Origin: Pseudalkalibacillus berkeleyi
GTDB taxonomy: Bacteria > Bacillota > Bacilli > Bacillales > Fictibacillaceae
DNA: 64,000 nucleotides
Reading direction: 5' to 3'
Assembly (NCBI RefSeq): GCF_021608225.1
Contig: NZ_JAKIJS010000001.1
Location: forward strand, 2,294,001-2,358,000
A model generated the notes under the pieces. That model was not told the origin of the DNA. It ran no database searches and was given only the letters and a program-made list of their open reading frames with translations. Positions 43,153-52,177 of the stretch are shown piece by piece. The stretch's first letter is position 1. The number at the start of each line of letters is the position of its first letter. The position numbers and the translations under genes are program-made.

Positions 43153-45075
43153 TTAACTCGTTGCAATTTTGTAGGGCTCAATTGCTTCTTCATATTGTCG
43201 GAGATTTTGAAACTCATGAAAGTGATAAAGATTCTCTATATAAATTTGATGCCATATCATAAATGTAATAACTGTCCATATTTTGCGACTGTAATCTAGT
43301 TTACCTGCTCGATGAACTTCTAACATTCCTAAAATCATATTTTTATCCAAATATTGCTCTGTAGGACTTTTGGTAATGAGATCTTTCGCCCATTCGTACA
43401 ATTCATTCTTTAACCAGTGTCTGATTGGAACTGGAAAACCGAGTTTCCTACGGTAAAGAACAGAGTCTGGAACGATCCCCTTCATTGCTTCACGTAACGC
43501 ATACTTCGTCGTGCCGTTTGTTACCGAATCAGACGACGAAATTTGAGAGGCAACTTTAAACACTTCTTTATCTAAGAACGGAACCCTAAGTTCTAGAGAG
43601 TTTGCCATCGTCATTCGATCAGCTTTTACAAGGATATCTCCTCTTAACCACGTATGCATATCCACATACTGCATTTTATGAATATCCTCGTATGAACGAG
43701 CATAGTCGTACAATGGCTGGGTTACCCTTTGATAATGCCAATCTTGATTATATTTGTTAAGCAGCTGTTCTTTTTCTTTCTCAGTAAACATTTTAGCATT
43801 ACCGATGTAACGCTCTTCCATCGTCATGCTACCACGCTCAAGAAAGCTTTTCCCTTTTGTACCTTCAGGAAGTATATTTGACAGCTTTCTTAGCCATGTA
43901 CGAATGCCTTGAGGGAGAGATTGATAACCTCTTAAAGAATTCGGTTCGTTGTAGATTGTGTATCCCCCGAACAACTCATCTGCTCCTTCACCTGAGAGGA
44001 CAACCTTCACATGCTTTCTAGCTTCACGTGCAACAAAATAAAGAGGGATCGCAGCTGGGTCTGCTACGGGATCATCCATGTACCATATAATTTTTGGTAA
44101 CTCGTTAACAAATTCTTCAGGTTGAACAATATAATGAATATTCTCGACATTTAAGGATGCAGCTGTAGAGACAGCAACATCAATTTCACTATAGCCTTCC
44201 CGTTCAAATCCAACTGTAAAGGTTTTGATATTAGGATTTACTTCTCTTGCGAGGGCTACAATCGCACTTGAGTCGATTCCACCTGATAAGAAACTCCCTA
44301 CTGGAACATCGCTACGCATATGTACTCTTACGGAGTCCCTCATGACTTGTTGGATATCTTCTATTATACGATTGAGTGGTGCCGCCTTTGAACGAAATGT
44401 AGGCAACCAATAAGATTTGATGGACATAGGCTCATCAGGTTTTTTCGTAAAATAATGTCCTGGAGATAATTTTTTAATACCTACGGACATGGTAGAAGGT
44501 TCTGGGACGAATTGATAAGTAAGGTAGTGATGTAGAGATTCTGGGTCTACATCATTCTCTTTTCTTAAAGTAAGAATCGATTTCTTTTCTGATGCACAGT
44601 AAAGTAAGCCTTCTTCTTCAAGGTAGAAAAAAGGCTTAATTCCAAAGGGGTCACGTGCACCGGTAAGTGTATGCGTTTCTTTATCCCATATGAGGAAACC
44701 AAACATCCCTCGTAAATCTTTAAAAGATTCGACACCTTTTCGGACAAAGTTTGCTAAAATGACTTCTGTATCAGAATTCGTTTTAAACACATATCCTTCT
44801 TCTAAGAGTTCATTCCGTAACTCGACATAGTTATATATTTCACCATTAAAGATGATCCAATAACGGTCATCTTCATAAGACAGTGGTTGATGTCCGCTTT
44901 CTAGGTCAATAATACTTAATCGGCGGAAGCCAAATCGAACATATTCATCATAGAAATGACCTTCATCATCTGGTCCTCTATGGTTAATGATATCTGTCAT
45001 CTGTTGTAGTTGATTGATTTCAACTTCATCAGGTAAAAGACTTATATCTGAGACATAACCGACAAATCCACACAT
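43153..45075 (-). CDS. asnB: Asparagine synthetase (glutamine-hydrolysing)
   Basis: A 640-residue enzyme making asparagine from aspartate, glutamine and ATP. The N-terminal glutaminase domain starts with MCGFVGYVSD, so Cys2 is the nucleophile, and has INHRGPDDEG and IFNGEIYNYVELR. The synthetase domain has the ATP loop SFLSGGIDSSAIVALA and GEGADELFGGY. Length and many segments match B. subtilis AsnB (632 residues) rather than shorter paralogues. The start follows AAGGAGG. Two TATAAT-like boxes lie upstream around 45120-45155, without a good -35. Confidence 0.93.
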   Translation of the reverse strand: MCGFVGYVSDISLLPDEVEINQLQQMTDIINHRGPDDEGHFYDEYVRFGFRRLSIIDLESGHQPLSYEDDRYWIIFNGEIYNYVELRNELLEEGYVFKTNSDTEVILANFVRKGVESFKDLRGMFGFLIWDKETHTLTGARDPFGIKPFFYLEEEGLLYCASEKKSILTLRKENDVDPESLHHYLTYQFVPEPSTMSVGIKKLSPGHYFTKKPDEPMSIKSYWLPTFRSKAAPLNRIIEDIQQVMRDSVRVHMRSDVPVGSFLSGGIDSSAIVALAREVNPNIKTFTVGFEREGYSEIDVAVSTAASLNVENIHYIVQPEEFVNELPKIIWYMDDPVADPAAIPLYFVAREARKHVKVVLSGEGADELFGGYTIYNEPNSLRGYQSLPQGIRTWLRKLSNILPEGTKGKSFLERGSMTMEERYIGNAKMFTEKEKEQLLNKYNQDWHYQRVTQPLYDYARSYEDIHKMQYVDMHTWLRGDILVKADRMTMANSLELRVPFLDKEVFKVASQISSSDSVTNGTTKYALREAMKGIVPDSVLYRRKLGFPVPIRHWLKNELYEWAKDLITKSPTEQYLDKNMILGMLEVHRAGKLDYSRKIWTVITFMIWHQIYIENLYHFHEFQNLRQYEEAIEPYKIATS

Positions 45076-45283
45076 CTGAACTGCCTCCTTCTACCGAAGT
45101 TTTTCTTCATCCTGAAATACCTACGACTATTATAGCCCTTAAACATATTATAACGCCCTACATAAGGATTAGACGAGTGACTTTTGACATTGTTTCAAAT
45201 AAACTGCATTTTTATCATGCCAAATATTCCCTTGGTTTATTAGTTACGCAAAACTGACAAGTTGAACAGAATCTAGGAATATG

Positions 45284-45318
45284 TAAAAAAGAAAGGGCAG
45301 AAACAATGTTCTGCCCTT
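45284..45318 (-). terminator. Terminator of the aspartase/fumarase-family gene
   Basis: On the minus strand AAGGGCAGAAC and GTTTCTGCCCTT pair, followed by TCTTTTTT. Confidence 0.85.
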
Positions 45319-45324
45319 GGATGA

Positions 45325-46707
45325 CTACACTAAATTTTCTGGTTTGAGTAATACATCTGCTTCTTCTTCAGACAAAATCCCTCGATCAAGAATGATTTCT
45401 CGCACGGTCTTACCGGTCTTAAAACTTTCTTTAGCGACATCTGCTGCCTTTTCATATCCGATTTTGGGATTCAATGCAGTCGCTAGTGCAAGACTCTTTT
45501 CCATTAATTCACTCATTCTACCTTCATTCGGTTCAATCCCATTAATACACCTTTTTGTGAATGTCTCCATACCTGTTGACAAGATTGTGATGGATTGAAG
45601 GACATTATATCCGATAATCGGCATCATAGGATTTATTTCTAATTGGCTACCAATACCTGCTGTAGATACTGCGGTATCGTTCCCGATGACTTGTGAACAA
45701 ATCATATACAGATTTTCTGGAATGACTGGATTCACTTTACCTGGCATGATAGAAGAACCTGGTTGAACTGCTGGTAATGTCAATTCCGCTATACCGGTTC
45801 TAGGTCCTGAACTCAGCAACCTGAAATCACTAGACACTTTAATTAGATGGATCGCCACTTCTTTCAAAGCGTGACTTACCCGAATTGCTGCTCCTGTATT
45901 TTGCATGAAGCTAAATCGACTTTTCGGTTGCTGAAATGCTAATCCCGTTGTTTCAGCAACAGCTTGAATGGCACGATCGCTATACTCCGGATGCGAGTTA
46001 ATACCAGTTCCTACGGCATTTCCTCCTAATCCAATTTCATAAAGAAATGGTTCGGCCATCTTCACCGCGTCATACGCGTTACGTAAACTTTGTGCATAAC
46101 CCTCAAAGGATTGGCCTAAGCGCATTGGGACTGCATCTTGTAAATGTGTTCTACCTGATTTGATATACGGCTGAAATTCATCAGCTTTCTTTTCGAGCGC
46201 CTCAATCGTTCGTTCAATGGACGGATAGAATTGCCGGTTTAATTGTTCTGCCACTGCTATGTTGATCGCAACATGAATCGTGTCATTTGTGGATTGTGCC
46301 ATATTCACATCATCATTCGGATGAACCTTCGTCCAATCACCACGTTCTCCACCTAATAGTTCGCTCGCTCTGGAAGCAATGACTTCATTTGCATTCATGT
46401 TCTGCGAGGTTCCTGCTCCTGCTTGATAGGCATCCACGACAAATTGGTCATCCAACTTCCCATTCATCACTTCTTCAGCTGCTTCGATGATTGCATTTGC
46501 TTTCTTTTCTTCAAGCTCACCTGTATCTCTGTTCGCGACAGCTGCTGACCTTTTGATGATGGCTTGGGCTCTTATAAATGCTTTTGGCAATCTTTGTCCA
46601 CTAATCGGAAAATTTTCAACCGCTCTTTGGGTTTGTGCACCATAATAAGCATCACGAGGAACTTTCACTTCGCCTAAAGTATCTTTTGCTATACGATAAT
46701 TTTCCAT
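45325..46707 (-). CDS. Aspartase/class II fumarase superfamily lyase
   Basis: A 460-residue member of the aspartase/fumarase superfamily, shown by GSSIMPGKVNPVIPE. The N-terminus (GAQTQRAVENFPISG) reads like a class II fumarase. Several substrate-site segments look more like aspartase: QAGAGTSQNMNANEV, NMAQSTND (fumarases usually have QSSND), GRTHLQDAVPMRLGQ and NPVIPE. Automatic pipelines may call it fumarate hydratase; aspartate ammonia-lyase is at least as likely. The gene upstream on the same strand is unrelated and asnB follows, so a link to aspartate/asparagine metabolism is possible. The start follows CGGAGG. Confidence 0.7.
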   Translation of the reverse strand: MENYRIAKDTLGEVKVPRDAYYGAQTQRAVENFPISGQRLPKAFIRAQAIIKRSAAVANRDTGELEEKKANAIIEAAEEVMNGKLDDQFVVDAYQAGAGTSQNMNANEVIASRASELLGGERGDWTKVHPNDDVNMAQSTNDTIHVAINIAVAEQLNRQFYPSIERTIEALEKKADEFQPYIKSGRTHLQDAVPMRLGQSFEGYAQSLRNAYDAVKMAEPFLYEIGLGGNAVGTGINSHPEYSDRAIQAVAETTGLAFQQPKSRFSFMQNTGAAIRVSHALKEVAIHLIKVSSDFRLLSSGPRTGIAELTLPAVQPGSSIMPGKVNPVIPENLYMICSQVIGNDTAVSTAGIGSQLEINPMMPIIGYNVLQSITILSTGMETFTKRCINGIEPNEGRMSELMEKSLALATALNPKIGYEKAADVAKESFKTGKTVREIILDRGILSEEEADVLLKPENLV

Positions 46708-46767
46708 CTCTATATTCCTCCGATCCCAACAATTTCTCTACTACGTTATGTTCCACTAATTACATAA

Positions 46768-46799
46768 TTAAAAACCCTTATTTTTTCCAAAATAAGGGC
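46768..46799 (-). terminator. Terminator of the 93-residue protein gene
   Basis: On the minus strand GCCCTTATTTT-GGAA-AAAATAAGGGT and T residues, starting right after the stop codon. Confidence 0.8.
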
Positions 46800-46801
46800 T
46801 A

Positions 46802-47083
46802 CTATCTCCATCTCATGTTCGGATAATACGGAAAACACCTGTGCTCAGGAGGAGGAAATGGATACACCTTCGCTTGAGGTTTATTAATTTTCCTATATTC
46901 CGTTCGATATCCTGCTCTTGCTCTCTCCATGAATGTTTTCTCAGAGATCGGTCTAGGCGCAGACCATTCAAGCGATTGTGGGTTCATCCATGAATCATGT
47001 GTAATCAGTTCTTTTTTATAGTAATACCGGTTACCACTCGGGTATTCTTCACAAATATATAAAACCGTTTGACGAGAGTGCAT
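46802..47083 (-). CDS. Hypothetical Tyr/Arg/Pro-rich small protein
   Basis: A 93-residue basic protein rich in Tyr, Arg and Pro (for example ARAGYRTEYRKINKPQAK and YPFPPPEHRCFPYY). The start follows TGGAGG. It has no helix or signal. The composition resembles some spore coat or crust proteins, and the neighbour at 47251 is also of that style, but no family was recognised. Confidence 0.65.
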   Translation of the reverse strand: MHSRQTVLYICEEYPSGNRYYYKKELITHDSWMNPQSLEWSAPRPISEKTFMERARAGYRTEYRKINKPQAKVYPFPPPEHRCFPYYPNMRWR

Positions 47084-47197
47084 AATTTACCTCCAGTTTG
47101 ATACGAATTATGTAACAGTTTACCCATTTATTGTCATTTTATTTCCACACGTTCGTCCTATAAGGCATTTGCCCGCTTGTACGAATTATATTTTGAC

Positions 47198-47230
47198 TTA
47201 AAGAAAAGAGCTTGAATAGATGCCAAGCCC
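47198..47230 (-). terminator. Terminator of the VAGAQ-repeat protein gene
   Basis: On the minus strand GGGCTTG / CAAGCTC with a nine-base loop and TTTTCTTT. Confidence 0.65.
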
Positions 47231-47250
47231 TTTCTTTTTTGTCAAAGTTT

Positions 47251-47664
47251 CTAACGGAAACCGCCGTACCCTGACCACCACCAGAATCCAGCGATGATTA
47301 ACAATATGACAACGATGACGACTACAGCCCATACCCAGGCATAACCGTAACCAAATCCTCCGTAAATAGGATACGGTGGATAACCGCCACCTGGATATCC
47401 TCCATAAGGTGAAGCATTATATGGACTTTGTGCACCTGCAACGAGTGATGGTGACTGTGCACCAGCAACTTGACCTACAGGCATACAATACAGCAAATTC
47501 GCTTGTGGAGCTTGCTGTGTCTGAGCACCAGCCACTTGAGCAGGCGCTTGTTGGGCAGGTGGACAAGGTGGGTATGGTTTTGGATAGCAACCTGGACGGT
47601 CGGTATCGGAATAGTCAGCATTCGCTTCGAAATCATACTCTTCGTTATCGTAGTATTGAGGCAT
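47251..47664 (-). CDS. Gly/Pro/Tyr-rich protein with VAGAQ repeats and C-terminal membrane helix
   Basis: A 137-residue protein from the ATG at 47664 (nine bases after AAGGAGG). The first 25 residues are acidic (PQYYDNEEYDFEANADYS), then a proline-rich part with three VAGAQ repeats, then a Gly/Tyr/Pro-rich stretch, and at the C-terminus one strongly hydrophobic helix (WAVVVIVVILLIIAGFWWW). The tail helix recalls tiny YjcZ-type sporulation membrane proteins. A spore-surface or forespore membrane role is a guess from composition. Confidence 0.65.
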   Translation of the reverse strand: MPQYYDNEEYDFEANADYSDTDRPGCYPKPYPPCPPAQQAPAQVAGAQTQQAPQANLLYCMPVGQVAGAQSPSLVAGAQSPYNASPYGGYPGGGYPPYPIYGGFGYGYAWVWAVVVIVVILLIIAGFWWWSGYGGFR

Positions 47665-47868
47665 TCCCCTAAACCTCCTTATCATTCTTCATAATAAAAT
47701 ATGTACCTACCTTAAAAAACGGAAGAGGCTTTTAGCGGAAAAGCGCCCTTTTTTGTCAGGAATTAACTACATGACCGTTCAACAGTTGGAAATCCTAATG
47801 ATGAAGGCTATGTATCCAAGCCTATTCATTAAAAATTGGGCATTTCAAGTTGAAGGAGGTTAGAATCG

Positions 47869-48720
47869 ATGGTAGCCATGACTATGGTTCCAGAAGTGAA
47901 TACATCCAAGGAGTTATTGCTACAAAACACTAAGCTTTACTACGAGCACCACCCACATTCAGATACAGAAGCTCCGACGATCATTATGATTCATGGATTT
48001 CTAAGCTCTTGTTTCAGTTTCAGGAAACTCATACCTGAGTTGAAGAAACAATTCCACATTTACGCAATAGACTTACCAGGATTCGGTCGTAGCGAAAAAT
48101 CACGGACCTTCTTTTACTCCCTTAAAAATTATGGTCAATTAGTCGTTGATTTTATTGATCATTTACAGCTTAAAAATCCTTATATCATCGGTCACTCTAT
48201 GGGAGGGCAAGTTGCAATGCACGCCTCTCGAATTGCACCTGAAAAAATCAAAAAATTAATTCTGATTGGCTGTTCTGGATATTTGAAAAGACCGAGTCCT
48301 TTTGTGGTTCGATGTTCCTATCTTCCTTTTTTCGTATATGTCATTAAACATTGGGTAAGCAGAAAAGGTGTGAAGGACAATTTAATGACAGTCGTTCACA
48401 ATCCCGCTTTAATTAATGAAGAGTTAATAAATGGATATGCTCAGCCCTTCTCAGATGCGGAGACGTTTCATGCTCTAATTAGAGTTTTGCGACACCGAGA
48501 AGGGGATATGTCACCTGAAGAATTAAAAGAGGTTAAAGTTCCTGTACTATTGCTATGGGGCAGATATGACCGAATCATTCCACTTCCTGTCGGACAAAGA
48601 CTAGTGAATGATTTACCTGATGCAAAGCTTAAAGTATATGATAATGCTGGTCATTTATTGCCTGAAGAAATACCGATGGAAATAAGTGAAGAAATCTGTT
48701 CGTTCCTTAATTTCATTTAA
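47869..48720 (+). CDS. yugF: Alpha/beta-fold hydrolase, YugF-like
   Basis: A 283-residue hydrolase. Motifs: IIMIHGFLSSCFSFRKLIP, the nucleophile IIGHSMGGQVAMHAS, the aspartate region LLWGRYDRIIPLP and the histidine in YDNAGHLLPEE. The start follows GAAGGAGG. Homologous in type and approximate location to B. subtilis yugF; the natural substrate is unknown. Confidence 0.85.
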   Translation: MVAMTMVPEVNTSKELLLQNTKLYYEHHPHSDTEAPTIIMIHGFLSSCFSFRKLIPELKKQFHIYAIDLPGFGRSEKSRTFFYSLKNYGQLVVDFIDHLQLKNPYIIGHSMGGQVAMHASRIAPEKIKKLILIGCSGYLKRPSPFVVRCSYLPFFVYVIKHWVSRKGVKDNLMTVVHNPALINEELINGYAQPFSDAETFHALIRVLRHREGDMSPEELKEVKVPVLLLWGRYDRIIPLPVGQRLVNDLPDAKLKVYDNAGHLLPEEIPMEISEEICSFLNFI

Positions 48721-48723
48721 AAC

Positions 48724-48763
48724 AGTGTTTGTCCACCTGTGGAAAGGTAACAAACACTTTTTT
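48724..48763 (+). terminator. Terminator of yugF
   Basis: Stem AGTGTTTGT / ACAAACACT with a 17-base loop and six T residues. Confidence 0.85.
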
Positions 48764-48833
48764 ACATAAAAGACAGCTGTTCAAATTCATTTTGAATTTC
48801 GCACATACTCTTCACTTAGGCCTGATACTGGGA

Positions 48834-49249
48834 CTTTGGGTGCTCCGCAGCTGGGAAAAGGATCTACCGAGCACTCATTCGGGGGCTTTGGGTGCTCCGT
48901 AGCTGAGAAAATGGTCTACCGAGCACTCATTCGGGGGCTTTGAGTGCTCCGTAGCTGGGAAAATGGTCTACCGAGCACTCATACTGGTACTTTGAGTGCT
49001 CCGCAGCTGGGAAAACGATCTACCGAGCATTCATACAGGTGCTTTGGGTGCTCCACAGCTAGGAAAACGGTCCACCGAGCACTCATTCGGGCGCGTTGAG
49101 TGCTCCGTAGCTGAGAAAATGGTCTACCGAGCACTCATTCGGGTGCTTTGAGTGCTCCGTAGCTTGGAAAACGATCTACCGAGCACTCATTCGGGGGCTT
49201 TGAGTGCTCCGCAGCTGGGAAAACGGTCTACCGAGCACTCATACTGCCC
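48834..49249. repeat. Eight-unit 52-bp tandem repeat array
   Basis: Units start at 48834, 48886, 48938, 48990, 49042, 49094, 49146 and 49198, so all seven steps are exactly 52 bp although single bases vary. Each unit contains arms GAGTGCTCCGTAG and CTACCGAGCACTC, complementary but for one C-C pair, around a 13-base centre (CTGGGAAAACGGT), followed by a 13-base linker. Traces of a further unit follow after 49250. The unit length is not a multiple of three and no ORF runs through. The 48721-49444 gap otherwise holds the yugF terminator and the capA upstream region. Confidence 0.92.
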
Positions 49250-49444
49250 CCCTAATAGGTGCTTTAAGTCTTTGAAGTAAATAAAGACACCTAGTGTGAT
49301 TATTCTCCTAATCCGTATTGAATCATAAAGATACCCTTTATTTCATGGTTTCGACAAGTAGTTCTAACGTATGACTTATTTCAACAAAATTAGTTGTGGA
49401 TATTGCGAAAAAAAGGACTAAAATAAGAGTAAGGGGGATTTATT

Positions 49445-50614
49445 ATGAAAAAAGTCTCAATTATCTCTTTCTTTGTCGTGATTACCAGTCTTATTTTTGT
49501 GCTTTTTATAAATGATCAAATGTTACCTAATAGTGAATTTACTAACGAAACCCAGCCTAGTCCAAAGGCTGAAAACAATCAAACAGAGAAAACAGAACCA
49601 CCACCCATTAAAGAGCCTAAAGAAGTGACTACTTACGCATCATTAATGGCAGTTGGCGATATTTTAATTCATGCTCGCGTTTATAATGTCGCTGCAATTG
49701 GTTCTCAGCAGTATGATTTTAAACCAATGCTTGAAAATGTAAAACCTTTTCTAGAAAAGGGTGACATCACGATTGCGAATCAAGAAACGATGATTGGCGG
49801 GAGTGCTTTAGGTGTTTCTACATACCCAAGATTCAATAGTCCTTATGAGGTAGGAAATGCGCTTAAGGATGCAGGTGTTGATCTCGTTACAATTGCCAAC
49901 AACCATACACTTGATCGAGGAGAAAAAGCGATTATGAATGCACTTGATCACTGGGACTCAATCGGCATGGCATATACAGGGTCATACCGTTCTGAGGAGG
50001 ATCGTTCAGATTTAAGGTTGCTAGAGAAAAACGGCATTGAGTTCTCATTCTTAAGCTACACGTATGGGACGAATGGCATCCCCGTTCCTGAATCCAAGCC
50101 TTATCTCGTCAATCTAATTGATGCCGATCAGATCAAAACGGAAGTCGAGAAAGCAAAAAAGCTTTCTGATGTCGTTGTTCTAAGCCTACATTTCGGTAAT
50201 GAATATGAACGATTACCAAATGAACAACAAAAGTTTCTGGCTAATGAAGCAGCGTCGGCAGGTGCAGACATCATTATCGGCCACCATCCACACGTCTTAC
50301 AACCACCTGAATGGATTACATGGCCTGATGGAAAGAAAACATTCGTCATTTATTCGCTCGGAAACTTCTTGTCCGGACAAAGAGGCAATTACAAGGATAT
50401 CGGCGGTATTGTAAAAATAGGCGTACAGAAAGTTGTAAAAGGTGAGCAAGAGACGATAACTGTTCAAGATCCTGCCTTTTTACCAACTTGGGTCGATCGT
50501 AGTTACCTCATACACCCAATGTACCAATTGAAAGATAAACAAAACCATTACAATGAAATTAAACAACATATGTCACAGTGGATGCCAGAGATTGAATTCA
50601 TTGAATCACCATAA
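49445..50614 (+). CDS. CapA family poly-gamma-glutamate-type protein
   Basis: A 389-residue protein with an N-terminal anchor helix (ISFFVVITSLIFVLFI), a Pro/Glu/Lys-rich linker (about 30-60) and a CapA/PgsA metallophosphatase-like domain: LMAVGDILIHARVYN, LVTIANNHTLDRG, SLHFGNEYERLP and IIIGHHPHVLQ. In bacilli such proteins take part in poly-gamma-glutamate synthesis or export; no pgsB/C genes are nearby, so its role here is open. The start follows AAGGGGG. Confidence 0.88.
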   Translation: MKKVSIISFFVVITSLIFVLFINDQMLPNSEFTNETQPSPKAENNQTEKTEPPPIKEPKEVTTYASLMAVGDILIHARVYNVAAIGSQQYDFKPMLENVKPFLEKGDITIANQETMIGGSALGVSTYPRFNSPYEVGNALKDAGVDLVTIANNHTLDRGEKAIMNALDHWDSIGMAYTGSYRSEEDRSDLRLLEKNGIEFSFLSYTYGTNGIPVPESKPYLVNLIDADQIKTEVEKAKKLSDVVVLSLHFGNEYERLPNEQQKFLANEAASAGADIIIGHHPHVLQPPEWITWPDGKKTFVIYSLGNFLSGQRGNYKDIGGIVKIGVQKVVKGEQETITVQDPAFLPTWVDRSYLIHPMYQLKDKQNHYNEIKQHMSQWMPEIEFIESP

Positions 50615-50634
50615 GAATTGACTGAACAAACAGC

Positions 50635-50671
50635 AAAAAGGAGATGCCAAATGTAATGGCGTCTCCTTTTT
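50635..50671. terminator. Terminator between capA and the ArsR-SRPBCC gene
   Basis: Stem AAAAAGGAGATGCC / GGCGTCTCCTTTTT between convergent genes, usable on both strands. Confidence 0.9.
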
Positions 50672-50678
50672 ATCAGTC

Positions 50679-51488
50679 TTATTCAGGTCTTTTGCCTGTT
50701 TCAACGTATTCTTTAAGAAACTTTCCGAGTAGTTCTTGCCACCCTTGATCGTGGCCAGCTCGCCACTCGGGGTCAATTAAACCGTATGCATGGTGGGATA
50801 GCTTCAATACAGTATCATCACCTTTTTCTTCTAGTTGATAAGTGTAAGCACTATTTACTGCTCCCCTCATACCAAGCAGTCCGTTCATACGAATTTCCTC
50901 AGGTGCCTTCACATAAGAAACGACTCCCCAAAGCGCACCTTCTCCATTTCCCCAAGTTTCAATAAACCGTCCGCCTACCTTAGGTTCGAAACTTAGAGTT
51001 GATTTCTTGTCACCACTTAAACGATAAGCCCACCATTGATCGATATCACTGGTTAGTGCTTCATATACTTTTTCACGTGGCGCGTGAATGGTAATTTCTT
51101 GTTCAATTTGAAAAGAATCTTGCTTCAATCCGTTTTCCATTTGATCCTTCCTCCCAATTGATTGTTCGACTTTTTCTTTTAACGTTAAGAGAGAGTTTGC
51201 GTCTTGGTCCTCGTACTTATTCACCCAACGGTTGTAGATCTCCCTTAAGGGTACAGCGTTCAAGTAATTCAAACGAACTCTGCCTTCTCTTCGAATCGTT
51301 ATTAAATTGGCACTCTCGAGCATACCAAGGTGCTTCATAACCGCGTATCTTGTGACCTCAGGAAATTTCTCATTTAAATCACCTGTGGACTTTGGCCCGT
51401 GAATTAAGGTATCCAATATTTGTCTTCTAATCGGATGACTTAAAGCTTTGAAGGTGGTTGAAAGTTCATCGACCATTTCTGCGATCAT
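50679..51488 (-). CDS. ArsR-type regulator fused to an SRPBCC (AHSA1-like) domain
   Basis: A 269-residue fusion. Residues 1-90 form an ArsR-like winged helix (FKALSHPIRRQILDTLIHGP, YAVMKHLGMLESANLI) without the usual metal-binding cysteines. The C-terminal part (about 125-265) is an SRPBCC ligand-binding domain of the AHSA1 type (EQEITIHAPREKVYEALTS, GGRFIETWG). Such fusions are found in Bacillus and actinobacteria and presumably sense a hydrophobic ligand. The ATG at 51488 follows GGGAGG. Confidence 0.85.
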   Translation of the reverse strand: MIAEMVDELSTTFKALSHPIRRQILDTLIHGPKSTGDLNEKFPEVTRYAVMKHLGMLESANLITIRREGRVRLNYLNAVPLREIYNRWVNKYEDQDANSLLTLKEKVEQSIGRKDQMENGLKQDSFQIEQEITIHAPREKVYEALTSDIDQWWAYRLSGDKKSTLSFEPKVGGRFIETWGNGEGALWGVVSYVKAPEEIRMNGLLGMRGAVNSAYTYQLEEKGDDTVLKLSHHAYGLIDPEWRAGHDQGWQELLGKFLKEYVETGKRPE

Positions 51489-51562
51489 CAACACCTCCCT
51501 TTCATGATTTAATGTGACTAAATAGTAACATTTCAGAGCGTTTAACGTCAAATATTACGTAA

Positions 51563-51597
51563 AAAGAAAAACCACACGAATTCATCATGTGGTTAAC
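51563..51597 (-). terminator. Terminator overlapping the end of the 155-residue protein gene
   Basis: On the minus strand AACCACA / TGTGGTT and TTTCTTTTT; the stop codon lies within the loop region. Confidence 0.75.
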
Positions 51598-52052
51598 TGC
51601 TCCCTTAAGTCTTCAATTTCCTGTAAAAAGACTTTTCGATCTCCGTCCTTTTGGATAGTTTCAGAAGCTTCTACTGCTTTTTCTAAGTGAGATTGGAATT
51701 GAGCTCTTTGATTGGTAAGCGAATAAGCGCGCGCGAGGGATTCATAAGCAAAGGCTAGGTCAAAGTCACCAATGTCATTTTCTCGACAGTAATCCATCGA
51801 TTTTTGCGCATGATACAAAGCGCGTTCAGGACTATTCAAAATGGCATATACTCTGGAGATTTGCCATTCTCCCCTTGCGAAGTTGAGTTCATTTCCTACA
51901 ATCCCCCAATGATACCTTGATGCATGTGCAGAATGAAGCATGTCCAGCTCCTCTTTTGAAGTACGGTCTGTTTTTTCCATTAGATCCCACACTTTATTGA
52001 AGAGATCCACTGCTATCTTGCGATGAACCTTCTTTAATTCTTGCTCCACCAT
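51585..52052 (-). CDS. TPR-like helical protein, unknown function
   Basis: A 155-residue soluble all-helical protein with two or three TPR-like units (SRVYAILNSPERALYHAQKS, then FAYESLARAYSLTNQRAQ). The start follows ATGGAGG. Probably a protein-protein interaction module; no partner is suggested by the neighbours. Confidence 0.75.
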   Translation of the reverse strand: MVEQELKKVHRKIAVDLFNKVWDLMEKTDRTSKEELDMLHSAHASRYHWGIVGNELNFARGEWQISRVYAILNSPERALYHAQKSMDYCRENDIGDFDLAFAYESLARAYSLTNQRAQFQSHLEKAVEASETIQKDGDRKVFLQEIEDLREQLTT

Positions 52053-52177
52053 CTAATTCCTCCATTTCACTTTACGTATAGTCACTACATCATTCGCGAT
52101 ATAAATGGATGTTTCCTTGTTTTAAGCGAATTGTTTGTAAAAAAATAGCCCCTTCAAATTGAAGAGACCATCATCAT

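Noticed and set aside
45076-45283. T-box leader upstream of asnB
   Set aside because: No T-box sequence, specifier hairpin or antiterminator could be found; only TATAAT-like boxes are visible.
48834-49249. CRISPR array
   Set aside because: Repeat and spacer cannot be separated: the linkers between the arms are themselves repeated, unit length is 52 bp and no cas genes are present.
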